64,000 nucleotides of DNA from Kribbella kalugense (GTDB taxonomy: Bacteria; Actinomycetota; Actinomycetes; Propionibacteriales; Kribbellaceae). Location of the stretch: the NCBI RefSeq assembly GCF_004365875.1, contig NZ_SODF01000003.1:977763-1041762 (forward strand), written 5' to 3'. Below, in pieces: positions 20,111-31,916 of the stretch (position 1 is the stretch's first letter; every line of letters begins with the position of its first letter). A program made the position numbers and the translations under genes. The notes beneath the pieces are model-generated. The model saw only the letters and a program-made list of their open reading frames with translations. It searched no databases and was not told where the DNA came from.

Positions 20111-20920
20111 ATGCAGGATCGGTACGTCGAGACCGTGCTGGGCCGGATCCGGTTGCGCGTGGATGGGTCCGGACCCGCGATGCTGTTCTGGCCGAGCCTG
20201 TTGATGGACGGCACCCTCTGGTCCGCCCAGGCCGCGCACTTCGCCGACCGCTTCCAGGTGATCCTCGTCGATCCGCCCGGCCACGGCGGCAGCGAGCCGC
20301 TGACCGGACCGTTCAGCTTCGACCAGTGCGCCGAGGTGATCCTCGCGATCATCGACGACCTCGGCGCCGACCGGGTCCATGTCATCGGCAACAGTTGGGG
20401 CGGCATGATCGGCGGCACGTTCGCCGCGCTGCATCCCGACCGGATCGGCATCGCGGTCCTAATGAACGCCACCGCCTCCCCGTCCGGTCGGCGGCAACGG
20501 TTCGAGTACGGCGTCCTGACCCGATCGGCCCGACTGCTCGGCGGCATCCGCGGACCACTCGTCGGGCCGGTCCGCGACGCCTTCCTCGGACCGACCGCCA
20601 AACGCGAGAAGCCCGAGGTCGTTGCTACTGTCAACGAGCTCGCGCAACGGGTGAACATTGCCTCCGGCCACCATGCCGTCACCAGCGTCGTACCGCGCCG
20701 CCCCGATCAGCGGGCTCTGTTCGGCACCATCCGCACGCCAGTCCTGGTGGTAGCCGGCGCCGAGGACGCGACGTTCCCGGTGGCCGAGACCGAGGAGATG
20801 GCGGACTCGATCCCCGGCGCTCGCTTCGTCGTCCTCGAACAGTCCGCGCACCTGGCCGCACTCGAGTCCCCAAAGGAAGTCAACACCCTGATCGACGACT
20901 TCCTGGCAGACAACGCCTAG
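20111..20920 (+). CDS. Alpha/beta hydrolase (enol-lactonase/BphD-like)
   Basis: A 269-residue alpha/beta hydrolase. DPPGHGGSE forms the oxyanion region, Ser in VIGNSWGGM is the nucleophile, Asp lies in VVAGAEDATFP, and the final His is in LEQSAHLAALE. This pattern is shared by 3-oxoadipate enol-lactonases and aryl ring-cleavage hydrolases; the substrate is not determined. It lies 16 bases after the WYL regulator and is likely co-transcribed. Its last 12 bases, with the TAG stop, are part of a 19-bp repeat duplicated 392 bp downstream. Confidence 0.85.
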   Translation: MQDRYVETVLGRIRLRVDGSGPAMLFWPSLLMDGTLWSAQAAHFADRFQVILVDPPGHGGSEPLTGPFSFDQCAEVILAIIDDLGADRVHVIGNSWGGMIGGTFAALHPDRIGIAVLMNATASPSGRRQRFEYGVLTRSARLLGGIRGPLVGPVRDAFLGPTAKREKPEVVATVNELAQRVNIASGHHAVTSVVPRRPDQRALFGTIRTPVLVVAGAEDATFPVAETEEMADSIPGARFVVLEQSAHLAALESPKEVNTLIDDFLADNA

Positions 20921-21319
20921 CGTCGCGACGGGGGGGTGGCGGTCATCTGGACAGGTAGTGTCGGGCAGCCGGTAGTACACCTGAGCGTTAAAACGCCGAC
21001 GCGTACGGCGTATCGCAGATGTACTACCTGTCGAGCTGCAGATCGCCGGCCCGTGACCGATCCACGACTCGACGAACCCGGCACCAACCACAACACACGA
21101 CTCGACGACGGCCAACCACCGAGCACCCGCCGCCTAGCAGGCCAACTCAACCCACCCACACATCATCCACAAGAGCCAACTCGGGGAGGATCTTGTGCCG
21201 TTCTGGGTGCAAAACCCTCCCCACATCCGCAGTGACGGTCAGTCGCTCGGGTGAGGCGCCGGCTGGTCGGGTCAACAGCGTTACGACCTCAACCTTTGTG
21301 GACAACGCCTAGCGTCGCG
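20909..21319. repeat. 19-bp direct repeat bracketing a 373-bp gene-free insert
   Basis: GACAACGCCTAGCGTCGCG occurs at 20909-20927 and again at 21301-21319. The left copy carries the hydrolase's TAG stop; the right copy carries the rnz stop on the other strand. Removing one copy plus the insert would join the two genes tail-to-tail with stops overlapping in CTAG. The insert has no convincing gene. It contains the 20944-21043 hairpin and, at its right end, a perfect TTGTCCACA 9-mer on the reverse strand. No terminal inverted repeats were seen at its ends. Confidence 0.75.
20944..21043. repeat. Palindromic element of about 100 bp, copy A
   Basis: ATCTG-GACAGGTAGT at the left pairs with ACTACCTGTC-gagctg-CAGAT at the right, leaving a 6-base bulge. 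A second left arm, GGTAGTACA (20971-20979), can pair with the overlapping TGTACTACC (21020-21028), giving alternative folds. The right end, GCAGA...CTGTCGAGCTGCA, is shared with a similar-sized element at 59547-59646. It may be a mobile palindrome or a structured RNA; no function is known. Confidence 0.55.
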
Positions 21320-22217
21320 CCGGGACCGGGGTGCGGGTCAGGTCGGCGGCGACGACTATCTCGCCGCTGAACTCGGCGGCGGCTTCCTCGTGGAAGCGTC
21401 CGGGTTCCAGGTAGCGCTGGGAGAAGTGCGTCAGGACGAGTTTGCGGACGCCGCACTCCTCGGCGACGCGAGCAGCTTGGCGCGCGGTGAGGTGGCCGAA
21501 GCGGCGGGCCAGGTCGGCCTCGGACGACAAGTACGTGGACTCGATCACCAGCAGGTCGGCACGGTCGGCCAAGCGCAGTACGTTCTCGCACAGCCGCGTG
21601 TCCATGATGAAGGCAAACCGCTGGCCGGGTCGGGGCTCACTGACGTCCTCGATGCGCACCGTGCGACCGTCCACCTCGAGGGAGCCGGCTTGCTGGAGGC
21701 GACTGATGGCCGGACCAACGATCCCGTGAGCAGCGAGCTGGTCCGGCAGCATCCGGCGGCCGTCGGGCTCGATCAGCTGGTAGCCGAACGACTCGATCGA
21801 ATGCTCCAGCCGGCGTGCCCACAGCTGCCCGAACGACCCGACCGACAGCAGCCCGTCCTCCTCCACCGGCTCCTCGACCAACTCGGCCCGCTCGAAGAAC
21901 GAAGCGGCGTACCGCAGCCGGGTGAAGTACGTCTGCCCCGACGCCGGGTAGTGCGCGCGGACCGGATGCGGTACGTCGTCCAGCGACAACCGCTGCACGA
22001 TCCCGGGCACGCCGAGGCAATGATCACCGTGGAAATGCGTCACGCACAGCCGGGTGATCGCGCCGGCCGCAACCCCGGCGTACAGCATCTGCCGTTGCGT
22101 CCCCTCGCCCGGATCGAACAGGAACCCCTCCTCGTCCCAGCGCAGGAAGTACCCGTTCTGCGTGCGTTCCCGGGACGGCACCTGGCTGCCGGTCCCGAGC
22201 ACGACCAGCTCACGCAA
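21309..22217 (-). CDS. rnz: Ribonuclease Z
   Basis: A 302-residue metallo-beta-lactamase-fold nuclease that trims tRNA 3' ends. The zinc motif is THFHGDHCLG near residue 62, with further ligands in IMDTRLCENV and VLTHFSQRY. FDPGEGTQRQM is characteristic of tRNase Z. TTG at 22217 is chosen because it gives MRELVVLGTGSQVPSR, the N-terminus expected for actinobacterial homologues. It overlaps the stop of the dehydratase gene by 8 bases. It is the last gene of the glyQS-dehydratase-rnz run. Confidence 0.92.
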   Translation of the reverse strand: MRELVVLGTGSQVPSRERTQNGYFLRWDEEGFLFDPGEGTQRQMLYAGVAAGAITRLCVTHFHGDHCLGVPGIVQRLSLDDVPHPVRAHYPASGQTYFTRLRYAASFFERAELVEEPVEEDGLLSVGSFGQLWARRLEHSIESFGYQLIEPDGRRMLPDQLAAHGIVGPAISRLQQAGSLEVDGRTVRIEDVSEPRPGQRFAFIMDTRLCENVLRLADRADLLVIESTYLSSEADLARRFGHLTARQAARVAEECGVRKLVLTHFSQRYLEPGRFHEEAAAEFSGEIVVAADLTRTPVPARR

Positions 22218-23180
22218 GCGCGGCCACCAACGTCGAGGACGACATGTTGCCGCCGCAGGACACCACCGCGACGCGCTTGCCGGCCAATTCGGTACGGCGT
22301 TCCCGCGCGGCCGCGAACGCCAGCGCGGCCGAACCCTCGATCAACTGATGCTCGGTGTCGATGACCATCCGGAGCGCATCCCGGATCGCGTCCTCTTCGA
22401 CCAGCACCCAATCGTCGACGAGCTCCCGGCACAGCTCGAACGTGATGCTGCCCGGCTCGACGCTGCCCGCCGTACCGTCCGACAACGTCTGCGCGGCGTC
22501 GACCTGGACGATCTCACCGGCCCGCACCGAGGCCGCCATCGCATCATCCATAGCGGGCTGCGCGCCATAGACCGTGATGTCAGGCAGGTGCTTCTTCAAC
22601 ACCGAAGCGACCCCGCTGATCAGCCCGCCACCACCGACCGAGACCACGACCGCGTCCAGCGGCGCACCGCCGAGCTGCTCGAGAATCTCCACCGCCAGCG
22701 TGCCCTGCCCGGCGACGATGTCCAGGTCGTTGTACGGCGACACGTAGGCCAGACCGTGCTCCGCGGCGTACGCCCGCGCCTTCGGCTCGAGCACCCCGGA
22801 ATCGTTGCCCTCAGCCCGCAGTTCCAGCCCGAGCCGACGCAGCGCCGCGACCTTGCTCGGCGAGGCGTTCTCCGGCAGGTAAACGATCCCGTGCCCGCCG
22901 AGAGTCGCAAGCGCATTACCGACCCCGAGCGCGTGATTCCCAGTCGAAGCGGTCACCACCCCCGGCCGCCGCTCCTCGTCACTGAGCGTCAGAATCTTCG
23001 CCATCGCCCCACGAGCCTTGAACGACCCAGTGACCTGCCGGTGCTCACACTTCACCAGCAGGTCGGCGCCCACGTCGTCGCTGACCGCGTCGTACCTGAC
23101 GAACGGCGTCGGCGGCAGATACTCACGCAACCGCAGCGCAACCAGCTCCGACCGCTCGGCCACTTCGGCAGGCGTGACCA

Positions 23181-23184
<4 letters not shown>
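22210..23184 (-). CDS. Threonine/serine dehydratase (PLP-dependent)
   Basis: A 324-residue fold-type II PLP enzyme. The Schiff-base lysine is in VTGSFKARGA, STGNHALGVG contacts the cofactor, and the phosphate-binding glycine loop is VSVGGGGLISG; SCGGNMSS closes the active site. There is no C-terminal ACT domain, so it resembles catabolic threonine ammonia-lyase or serine dehydratase/racemase-like enzymes rather than feedback-regulated IlvA. ATG 23184 overlaps the glyQS stop as ATGA. Confidence 0.87.
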
Positions 23185-26171
<2,987 letters not shown>

Positions 26172-26219
26172 AACAAACCTCGAGCCATCGTTCGGAGGGG
26201 GTTCAGGGGACGAAGTCTA

Positions 26220-26753
26220 TTAGCTCGCGCCTGGTGCTACGCCCCGGATGACCAGGTCGACGAGACGGTCGGCCTGAGCGGTGTCGGAGTCACTGGCCAG
26301 CGTGATGCCGTTGAGCAGTTGCAGTACGTCGGAGATGGCGACGTCGGCCGGGACCGAGCCGTCCTTCTGAGCCCGATCCAGCAAGCTCTGGCCGGCCGCG
26401 CGGATCCGCTGATGGCACTGCGAACCGCGCTCGGCGCTCATCATCAGCGCCGGCCCGAGACCATGCACTGTGGTGATGTGGCCGACCATGTCGTGGAGCC
26501 AGATCGTCAACGCCTGCAGGGGTTTCGGGTAATCCTGGAGCTCGTCGGCCCGCGCGCAGACTGCTTCAATACTGCTCTCGAAGACGGCCTCCAGCAGAGC
26601 GACCCGGCCACCGAAGTGACGGTGCAACGTCGCCGACCCGACCTCCGCCCGCCGCGCGATCTCCTCCAAGGAGGCGCCGGCGCCCTGCTCGGCGACCACC
26701 TCGGCGGCCACCGCGACCATCCGGTCGTAGTTCCGCCGGGCATCCGCACGCAC
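26220..26753 (-). CDS. TetR family transcriptional regulator
   Basis: A 177-residue regulator with GTG start. The helix-turn-helix ASLEEIARRAEVGSATLHRHFGGRVALLEA is near residues 27-56, followed by a short ligand domain. It is divergent from the LLM oxidoreductase gene, and two similar palindromes lie between them. It likely controls that gene and, through overlap, the ECF42 sigma gene behind it. Confidence 0.87.
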   Translation of the reverse strand: MRADARRNYDRMVAVAAEVVAEQGAGASLEEIARRAEVGSATLHRHFGGRVALLEAVFESSIEAVCARADELQDYPKPLQALTIWLHDMVGHITTVHGLGPALMMSAERGSQCHQRIRAAGQSLLDRAQKDGSVPADVAISDVLQLLNGITLASDSDTAQADRLVDLVIRGVAPGAS

Positions 26754-26773
26754 GATCGAACTCCCTTGCTAAC

Positions 26774-26822
26774 TGGGGTGGTACCCCATATCGTAGCGCA
26801 GGTTAACCGGGGGGATACCCCA
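26774..26822. promoter_or_regulatory. Two TetR operators between tetR and the LLM gene
   Basis: TGGGGTGGTACCCCA at 26774-26788 and GGGGGGATACCCCA at 26809-26822 share the pattern GGGGNGNTACCCCA. Centres are about 35 bp apart. They occupy the promoter region of both divergent genes. Confidence 0.65.
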
Positions 26823-26844
26823 CTTACTACCTCAGGAGCTTCAG

Positions 26845-27738
26845 ATGCGAATCGGACTGGCGTACGGCGACGCCCGCAAGCAGACCGACCTGGCAGACAT
26901 CACGCACCAGATCCAGTCGGCGAGCGGCATCGGCACCGCCTGGCTGACCCAGGGCCCGAACCTCGATGCCCTCACCACCCTGGCCATCGCCGGCGCAACG
27001 TCGACCGGCGAGCTCGGCACCGCGGTGGTGCCCTTCCCGCAGCGGCATCCGCTGGTGCTGGCAAGCCAGGCGCTCACCGTCCAGGCAGCGACCGGCAACC
27101 GGCTGACGCTGGGGATCGGCGCCGGGATCGCCGCGATGGTCGGCCCGATGTTCGGCCTACCGACAGACCGGCCGGCTCGTCGGCTCCGCGAGTACCTGGA
27201 GGTACTGCGGCCACTGCTCCGGGGCGAGCCTGTCGACCATCACGGCGAGACGCTGACCGCGGTCGGCGCAGTCGCGATCGAAGGCGCCACCGCTCCCCCG
27301 GTGCTGGTCGCCGCGCTCGGCCCGGCCATGCTCAAGGTGACCGGAGAACTGGCGGACGGCACGATCACCTGGATGACCGGACCGAGGACGCTCGCGGAAC
27401 ACGTCGTACCGTCGATCACCAAGGCTGCGCAGGGTCGTCCGGCGCCACGGATCGTCGCCGGGCTGCACATCTGCCTGACGAACGACACCGACTCCACGCA
27501 AGCCCAGTACGCCACCGACTTCGCGCTGTCCGGCCAGGTCCCGGAGTACCGCGCCGTCCTCGACCGCGAGGGCGTCAGCGGTCCGGCCGACGTACTGCTT
27601 GCCGGCGACGAGGAGACGCTGGCCAAGCGGATCGCCCAGCTCCGCGACACCGGCATCACCGACCTGATGCTCGCGCCGATCGGCACCGCGGCCGAGCAAA
27701 CCCGCACGATCGAGTTCCTGTCTACTATCGGCGGGTGA
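26845..27738 (+). CDS. LLM-class flavin/F420-dependent oxidoreductase
   Basis: A 297-residue luciferase-like TIM barrel of the F420-dependent branch. Typical segments are GTAWLTQGPNLDALTTLAIAG, TGNRLTLGIGAG, and a cofactor-binding region around HHGETLTAV and WMTGPRTL. It starts at ATG 26845, preceded by CAGGAGC. Its TGA overlaps the GTG of the ECF42 sigma gene (GTGA), an unusual partner since ECF42 genes more often sit beside YCII genes. The substrate is unknown. Confidence 0.85.
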   Translation: MRIGLAYGDARKQTDLADITHQIQSASGIGTAWLTQGPNLDALTTLAIAGATSTGELGTAVVPFPQRHPLVLASQALTVQAATGNRLTLGIGAGIAAMVGPMFGLPTDRPARRLREYLEVLRPLLRGEPVDHHGETLTAVGAVAIEGATAPPVLVAALGPAMLKVTGELADGTITWMTGPRTLAEHVVPSITKAAQGRPAPRIVAGLHICLTNDTDSTQAQYATDFALSGQVPEYRAVLDREGVSGPADVLLAGDEETLAKRIAQLRDTGITDLMLAPIGTAAEQTRTIEFLSTIGG

Positions 27739-28991
27739 CAGTAACGGAGGCGAGCGGGGCGGTCGACGCGGTCTGGCGGATCGAGTCGGCGCGGATTGTC
27801 GCGGGTGTCGCGCGGATCGTGCGGGACGTCGGGCTGGCGGAGGAGCTGGCCCAGGACGCGCTGGTCGCGGCGCTGGAGCAGTGGCCGAAGTCCGGCGTAC
27901 CGAACAATCCGGGCGCCTGGCTGATGGCGATCGCGAAGCGGCGGGCGATCGACCTGATCCGGCGTAAGGAGACCTACCAGCGCAAGCTCGCCGAGATGGG
28001 CCACGAGCTCGAGATCGACGGCGACAGCGTGGAAGACGACGTCGAATCGATCCTCGAGGACCACATCGAGGACGATCTGCTCCGGCTGGTGTTCACCGCG
28101 TGTCACCCGGTGCTGACCATGGACGCCCGGGTGACGCTGACGCTGAAGCTGCTGGGCGGCCTGAAGACCGACGAGATCGCCCGCGCGTTCCTCGCGCCGG
28201 AGCCGACCATCGCGCAGCGGATCGTCCGGGCCAAGCGCAACCTGGCCAAGGCCGAGGTCGAGTTCGAGGTGCCGTCCGGGCCGGAGCTGCTGGAGCGGCT
28301 GTCGTCGGTGCTCGAGGTCGTCTACCTGATCTACAACGAGGGGTACTCCGCGACCGCGGGCGACGACTGGATGCGTCCGACCCTGTGCAACGAGGCGATA
28401 CGACTCGGCCGTCTGCTCGCCGAGCTGATGCCGACCGAACCCGAAGTACTCGGACTGCTCGCCCTGATGGAGCTGCAGTCGTCCCGGGCCAACGCGCGCG
28501 TCGGGCCTGATGGCGAGCCGGTGCTGCTGCTCGACCAGGACCGCCGTCGCTGGGACCGGCTGCTGATCCGCCGCGGCCTCGAAGGGATCGAGCGCGCCTG
28601 GGCCTTGGAGAAGCCACCCGGCCCGTACCTCCTCCAGGCTGCGATCGCCGCTTGCCACGCCCGCGCGGCCGATCCGGACGACACCGATTGGGCCCGGATC
28701 GCCGGCCTGTACGCCGTACTCGCGCAGGTGACCCCGTCGCCGGTGGTCGAGCTGAACCAGGCGGTCGCGATCTCGATGGCGTTCGGTCCGCAGCGTGGTC
28801 TGGATGCGGTCGACGCACTCGCCGACGACCCGTCGTTGAAGGACTACCACCTGCTGCCGAGTGTGCGCGGTGACTTCCTCTTCAAACTCGGCCGCCTGAC
28901 CGAGGCCAGGACCGAGTTCGAGAAGGCCGCCGCCCTCACCCGGAACGAACGCGAACGCAAGCTCCTGCTGGAACGCGCCGCCGCCTGCTAG
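27735..28991 (+). CDS. ECF42-group RNA polymerase sigma factor with C-terminal TPR-like domain
   Basis: A 418-residue sigma factor. Sigma-2 is at the N-terminus (VARIVRDVGLAEELAQDALVAALEQW), sigma-4 near residues 115-170 (HPVLTMDARVTLTLKLLGGLKTDEIARAFL), then a long helical region with VYLIYNEGYSA and ERAWALEKPPGPYLLQAAIAACHA, typical of the ECF42 C-terminal extension needed for activity. GTG 27735 overlaps the LLM stop. A long open frame that begins far upstream opposite glyQS is a shadow. Its targets usually include YCII/DGPF genes, and a matching promoter precedes the one at 33467. Confidence 0.9.
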   Translation: MTVTEASGAVDAVWRIESARIVAGVARIVRDVGLAEELAQDALVAALEQWPKSGVPNNPGAWLMAIAKRRAIDLIRRKETYQRKLAEMGHELEIDGDSVEDDVESILEDHIEDDLLRLVFTACHPVLTMDARVTLTLKLLGGLKTDEIARAFLAPEPTIAQRIVRAKRNLAKAEVEFEVPSGPELLERLSSVLEVVYLIYNEGYSATAGDDWMRPTLCNEAIRLGRLLAELMPTEPEVLGLLALMELQSSRANARVGPDGEPVLLLDQDRRRWDRLLIRRGLEGIERAWALEKPPGPYLLQAAIAACHARAADPDDTDWARIAGLYAVLAQVTPSPVVELNQAVAISMAFGPQRGLDAVDALADDPSLKDYHLLPSVRGDFLFKLGRLTEARTEFEKAAALTRNERERKLLLERAAAC

Positions 28992-28992
28992 C

Positions 28993-29067
28993 TCACTCGG
29001 CTTCGTGGAGGAGGACGGCGACCTGCGTGCGGTTCGCGACGTCCAGCTTCGCCACCGCGGTAACCAT
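28993..29067 (-). pseudogene. Remnant of a LuxR-type HTH (response-regulator C-terminus)
   Basis: The reverse strand reads AVAKLDVANRTQVAVLLHEAE followed by a stop. This is the last helix pair of a LuxR/GerE DNA-binding domain, as found at the end of NarL-type response regulators. Upstream on that strand the frame has no recognisable HTH or receiver domain. The remnant abuts the ECF42 stop, which suggests that a response-regulator gene was deleted here. Confidence 0.65.
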
Positions 29068-29167
29068 CACTGCGAGCTGTGGAAGTGATCTAGGTCACAC
29101 GTGGTCGATTCGGATCCGGGACCGTCGACGCACCAGTGAAGACTGCCGCTCTAACAGGAGGAACGAC

Positions 29168-29950
29168 ATGAACACGGTGGAGTCGAAGGACGGAACGACG
29201 ATCGCGTACGACCGGCGTGGAGACGGGCCGGCGCTCGTCCTCGTCGACGGCGCGCTCTGCTCTCGGGCGCAAGGGCCGATGCCGGACGTGGCCGCGGAAC
29301 TCGCGGACCGGTTCACCGTCTACAACTACGACCGGCGCGGCCGCGGGGACTCCGGCGACGCGGAGTCCTACGAGGTCGAGCGGGAGATCGAGGACCTGGC
29401 CGCGGTGATCGAGGCCGCCGGCGGATCGGCGTACGTCTACGGCTCGTCATCCGGTGCGGCGCTCGCACTGCGGGCGACCGCCGCCGGGCTGCCGATCGAG
29501 AAGCTGGTCGCCTTCGAGCCGCCGTACGTCGTCGACGACAGCCGCAAGCAGATCCCGCGGACCTGGGTCGCCGACCTGCAGGCGCTCGAGCCGGCTGATG
29601 CGATCAAGTACTTCTTCACCAAGGGGATCGGCCTGCCCGGGATCATCGTCTCGATGATGAAGCTGATGCCGGCCTGGAAACCGATGAAGGCGATCGCGCA
29701 CACCCTGCCGTACGACGCTCAGGTCGTCGGTGACAACTGCTTCGGCGACCCGATGGACGCGTCCCAATGGGCCGGGATCGAGCAGCCGGTGCTGGTGGTC
29801 AACGGCGGGAAGAGCCCGGGCTGGATGAAGACCTCGACCCGCGCGCTCGCGGACGCGGTCCGGGGCGCCGGGCATACCGAGGTGCCGGGTCAGACCCATG
29901 TGATCAAGGCCGGGGCGATCGCCCCGGTGATTGCGGACTTCTGTCGGTGA
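29168..29950 (+). CDS. Alpha/beta hydrolase
   Basis: A 260-residue alpha/beta hydrolase starting MNTVESKDGTTIAYDRRGDG. The nucleophile elbow is VYGSSSGAAL, NYDRRGRGDSG lies on the strand before it, and the final His is in VPGQTHVIK. ATG 29168 follows an excellent AGGAGGA site; the frame is open further upstream but without support. It resembles the hydrolases at 16496 and 32232. It is followed by a strong terminator. Confidence 0.85.
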   Translation: MNTVESKDGTTIAYDRRGDGPALVLVDGALCSRAQGPMPDVAAELADRFTVYNYDRRGRGDSGDAESYEVEREIEDLAAVIEAAGGSAYVYGSSSGAALALRATAAGLPIEKLVAFEPPYVVDDSRKQIPRTWVADLQALEPADAIKYFFTKGIGLPGIIVSMMKLMPAWKPMKAIAHTLPYDAQVVGDNCFGDPMDASQWAGIEQPVLVVNGGKSPGWMKTSTRALADAVRGAGHTEVPGQTHVIKAGAIAPVIADFCR

Positions 29951-29966
29951 TGCCGGATCGCCAGGC

Positions 29967-30030
29967 CATCACAATCGCGCCCGCCCGGCCCCGCTGAGCG
30001 GGAACCGGGCGGGCGCGAGTGATTGTGATG
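29967..30030. terminator. Bidirectional hairpin terminator
   Basis: CATCACAATC at 29967 and GATTGTGATG ending at 30030 continue inward through GCGCCCGCCCGG and CCGGGCGGGCGC, a near-perfect stem of about 25 bp around CCCCGCTGAGCGGG. It separates the convergent hydrolase and superoxide dismutase genes. Confidence 0.8.
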
Positions 30031-30049
30031 GTGTGGAGATCCGCCTTTG

Positions 30050-30676
30050 TCAGGCGCCGGTGATCAGCGCGCCGGCGCCGGTGCGGGCCGCGTCGAACCG
30101 AGCCTGCGCGTCGGCCCAGTTGACGACGTTCCACCAAGCCTTGACGTAGTCCGGCTTGACGTTCTTGTACTGCAGGTAGAAGGCGTGCTCCCACATGTCC
30201 AGCATCACGATCGGGATCTGGCCGGCCGGCAGGTTGCCCTGCTGGTCGTACAGCTGGTGCACGAGCAGCTGGCCGCCGAGCGCGTCCCAGCCGAGGATGG
30301 CCCAGCCGGAGCCCTGGATGGTGGTCGCGCTGGCGGTGAAGTTGGCCTGGAAGCCGTCGAACGAGCCGAACGACTCGTCGATCGCCGCGCCCAGCTCGCC
30401 GTCCGGCTTGTCGCCACCGTCCGGCGACAGGTTCTTCCAGAAGATCGAGTGGTTGACGTGACCACCGAGGTTGAAGGCGAGCGTCTTCTCCAGCCCGACG
30501 ATCGAGCCGAAGTCACCCTTGTCGCGGGCCTCGGCCAGCTTGTCCAGGGTGTCGTTCAGACCCTTCACGTAGGTGGCGTGGTGCTTGTCGTGATGCAGCT
30601 CCATGATCTCGCCGGCGATACTCGGCGCGAGCGCGCTGTAGTCGTAGGGGAGGTCGGGAAGCGTGTACGTGGTCAA
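30050..30676 (-). CDS. sod: Fe/Mn superoxide dismutase
   Basis: A 208-residue Fe/Mn-family superoxide dismutase. Metal ligands are seen in MELHHDKHHATYV (His), GGHVNHSIFW (His) and DMWEHAFYLQY (Asp and His). TTG 30676 is chosen because AAGGAG precedes it by six bases and the protein then begins TTYTLPDLPYDYSAL, the normal N-terminus; the longer open frame upstream lacks family similarity. It detoxifies superoxide in the cytoplasm. The roughly 220 bases upstream hold its promoter region and nothing else recognised. Confidence 0.95.
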   Translation of the reverse strand: MTTYTLPDLPYDYSALAPSIAGEIMELHHDKHHATYVKGLNDTLDKLAEARDKGDFGSIVGLEKTLAFNLGGHVNHSIFWKNLSPDGGDKPDGELGAAIDESFGSFDGFQANFTASATTIQGSGWAILGWDALGGQLLVHQLYDQQGNLPAGQIPIVMLDMWEHAFYLQYKNVKPDYVKAWWNVVNWADAQARFDAARTGAGALITGA

Positions 30677-30897
30677 CTCTGCTCCTTCGTCGGGGCCCGC
30701 GGGGGCCGATATCTCCGATGTCCTGTGCCAGCGGCACCAGCTTGAAACTTCAACCACGGTTGAGGTCAAGACACCACGCTGCGGAACGGCCACGCGGTAC
30801 CTGAGACCGGTGCCCGGCGCGATCGCTTTCACACCCCAGCGCACGCACCGGACTACCCCAGCTTCACATACCGCCCCACATCACCCACGAGCGCGTC

Positions 30898-31842
30898 TCA
30901 CTTGACCTCGAGGACCAGCTTCCCGCGCGCCCGGCCAGTCTCCAACCGCCGGTGCGCGTCGGCCGCCGCGGCCAGCGCGAACACCTCCTCGACCTCGATC
31001 CGGACTGCTCCGTCCTCGATCAGCCGGGCGATCTCCCCGAGCGCGTGACCGTCCGGTTCGACCAGGAACGGCGCGACCCGGACACCCGACTCGGCGGCCT
31101 TGGCGATCAGCTCCGGCGACGCCCCGGACGGTACGGCGACCAGGAGTCCGCCCGGCCGGATCACGGCCACCGATTGGCTGAGCGTGGTCTCGCTGCCGAC
31201 CAGGTCGACCACGACGTCGATGTCCGCGGTCGCGGCCGCCAGGTCGGTGGAGTGGTAGTCGATGAGCTCGTCGGCGCCGAGTCCACGCAACCAGTCGTGC
31301 TTGCCGGCGCTCGCCGTACCGACGACGTACGCGCCGAGCTCCTTGGCGAACTGGACGGCGAGGTGCCCGACCCCGCCTCCGGCCGCGTGAATCAGCACCC
31401 GCTGACCTTTCTCCACCCCGGCCAGCGCGGTAAGGATCTGGTACGCCGTCAGTCCGGCGAGCGGGACCGCGGCCGCCTCGGTGTGGCTCAGGTTGGCCGG
31501 CTTGCGGGCGAAGTGCCGCGACGGCGCGGTCACGTACTCCGCGTACGCCGAGGCTGCTCGCGGGAACCAGGGCATGCCGTAGACCTCGTCGCCGACCGCG
31601 AGGGTGTGGACTCCGTGACCGACTTCCTCGACGACGCCCGACACGTCCCAGCCGAGGACGAACGGGGGCTCGCCGAGCAGGCCGGCCACGCCCGATCCGG
31701 CGCGGGTCTTGGCGTCGACCGGGTTCACACCGGCCGCGCGGACCCGGACCAGGACCTCGGTCGGCAGCGGCTCCGGCCGCTCGATGTCGACCAGGTGCAG
31801 GACCTCGGGACCGCCGTACATGTCTTGAGTGATGGCTTTCAT
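30898..31842 (-). CDS. NADP-dependent quinone oxidoreductase-like MDR protein
   Basis: A 314-residue medium-chain dehydrogenase of the zinc-free quinone oxidoreductase type. The GroES-like half includes VRVRAAGVNPVDAKTRAG, and the Rossmann motif is HAAGGGVGHLAVQFAKELGA near residue 155. It reduces quinones or enones with NADPH. It is divergent from the HxlR regulator at 31917; such pairs usually respond to electrophiles. Confidence 0.88.
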   Translation of the reverse strand: MKAITQDMYGGPEVLHLVDIERPEPLPTEVLVRVRAAGVNPVDAKTRAGSGVAGLLGEPPFVLGWDVSGVVEEVGHGVHTLAVGDEVYGMPWFPRAASAYAEYVTAPSRHFARKPANLSHTEAAAVPLAGLTAYQILTALAGVEKGQRVLIHAAGGGVGHLAVQFAKELGAYVVGTASAGKHDWLRGLGADELIDYHSTDLAAATADIDVVVDLVGSETTLSQSVAVIRPGGLLVAVPSGASPELIAKAAESGVRVAPFLVEPDGHALGEIARLIEDGAVRIEVEEVFALAAAADAHRRLETGRARGKLVLEVK

Positions 31843-31861
31843 GCCCGCAAGCTATCTAGAA

Positions 31862-31893
31862 GGAGGTAGTATCCCGCAAGGACCACTACTTCC
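31862..31893. promoter_or_regulatory. HxlR-type operator
   Basis: GGAGGTAGT (31862-31870) and ACTACTTCC (31885-31893) are inverted with one mismatch. A further GGTAGTA half-site lies at about 31899. They fill the gap between the divergent oxidoreductase and hxlR genes. Confidence 0.6.
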
Positions 31894-31916
31894 TAATGGG
31901 TAGTACGGAGAGGCAA

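Noticed and set aside
20936..21235. 99-codon frame inside the 373-bp insert
   Set aside because: Composition is Pro/Arg/Thr-rich, no ribosome site, and it overlaps the palindromic element; not supported as a gene.
26172..26219. T-box or other riboswitch before glyQS
   Set aside because: Only 48 bases separate glyQS from the TetR stop, too short for a T-box, and no specifier loop was seen.
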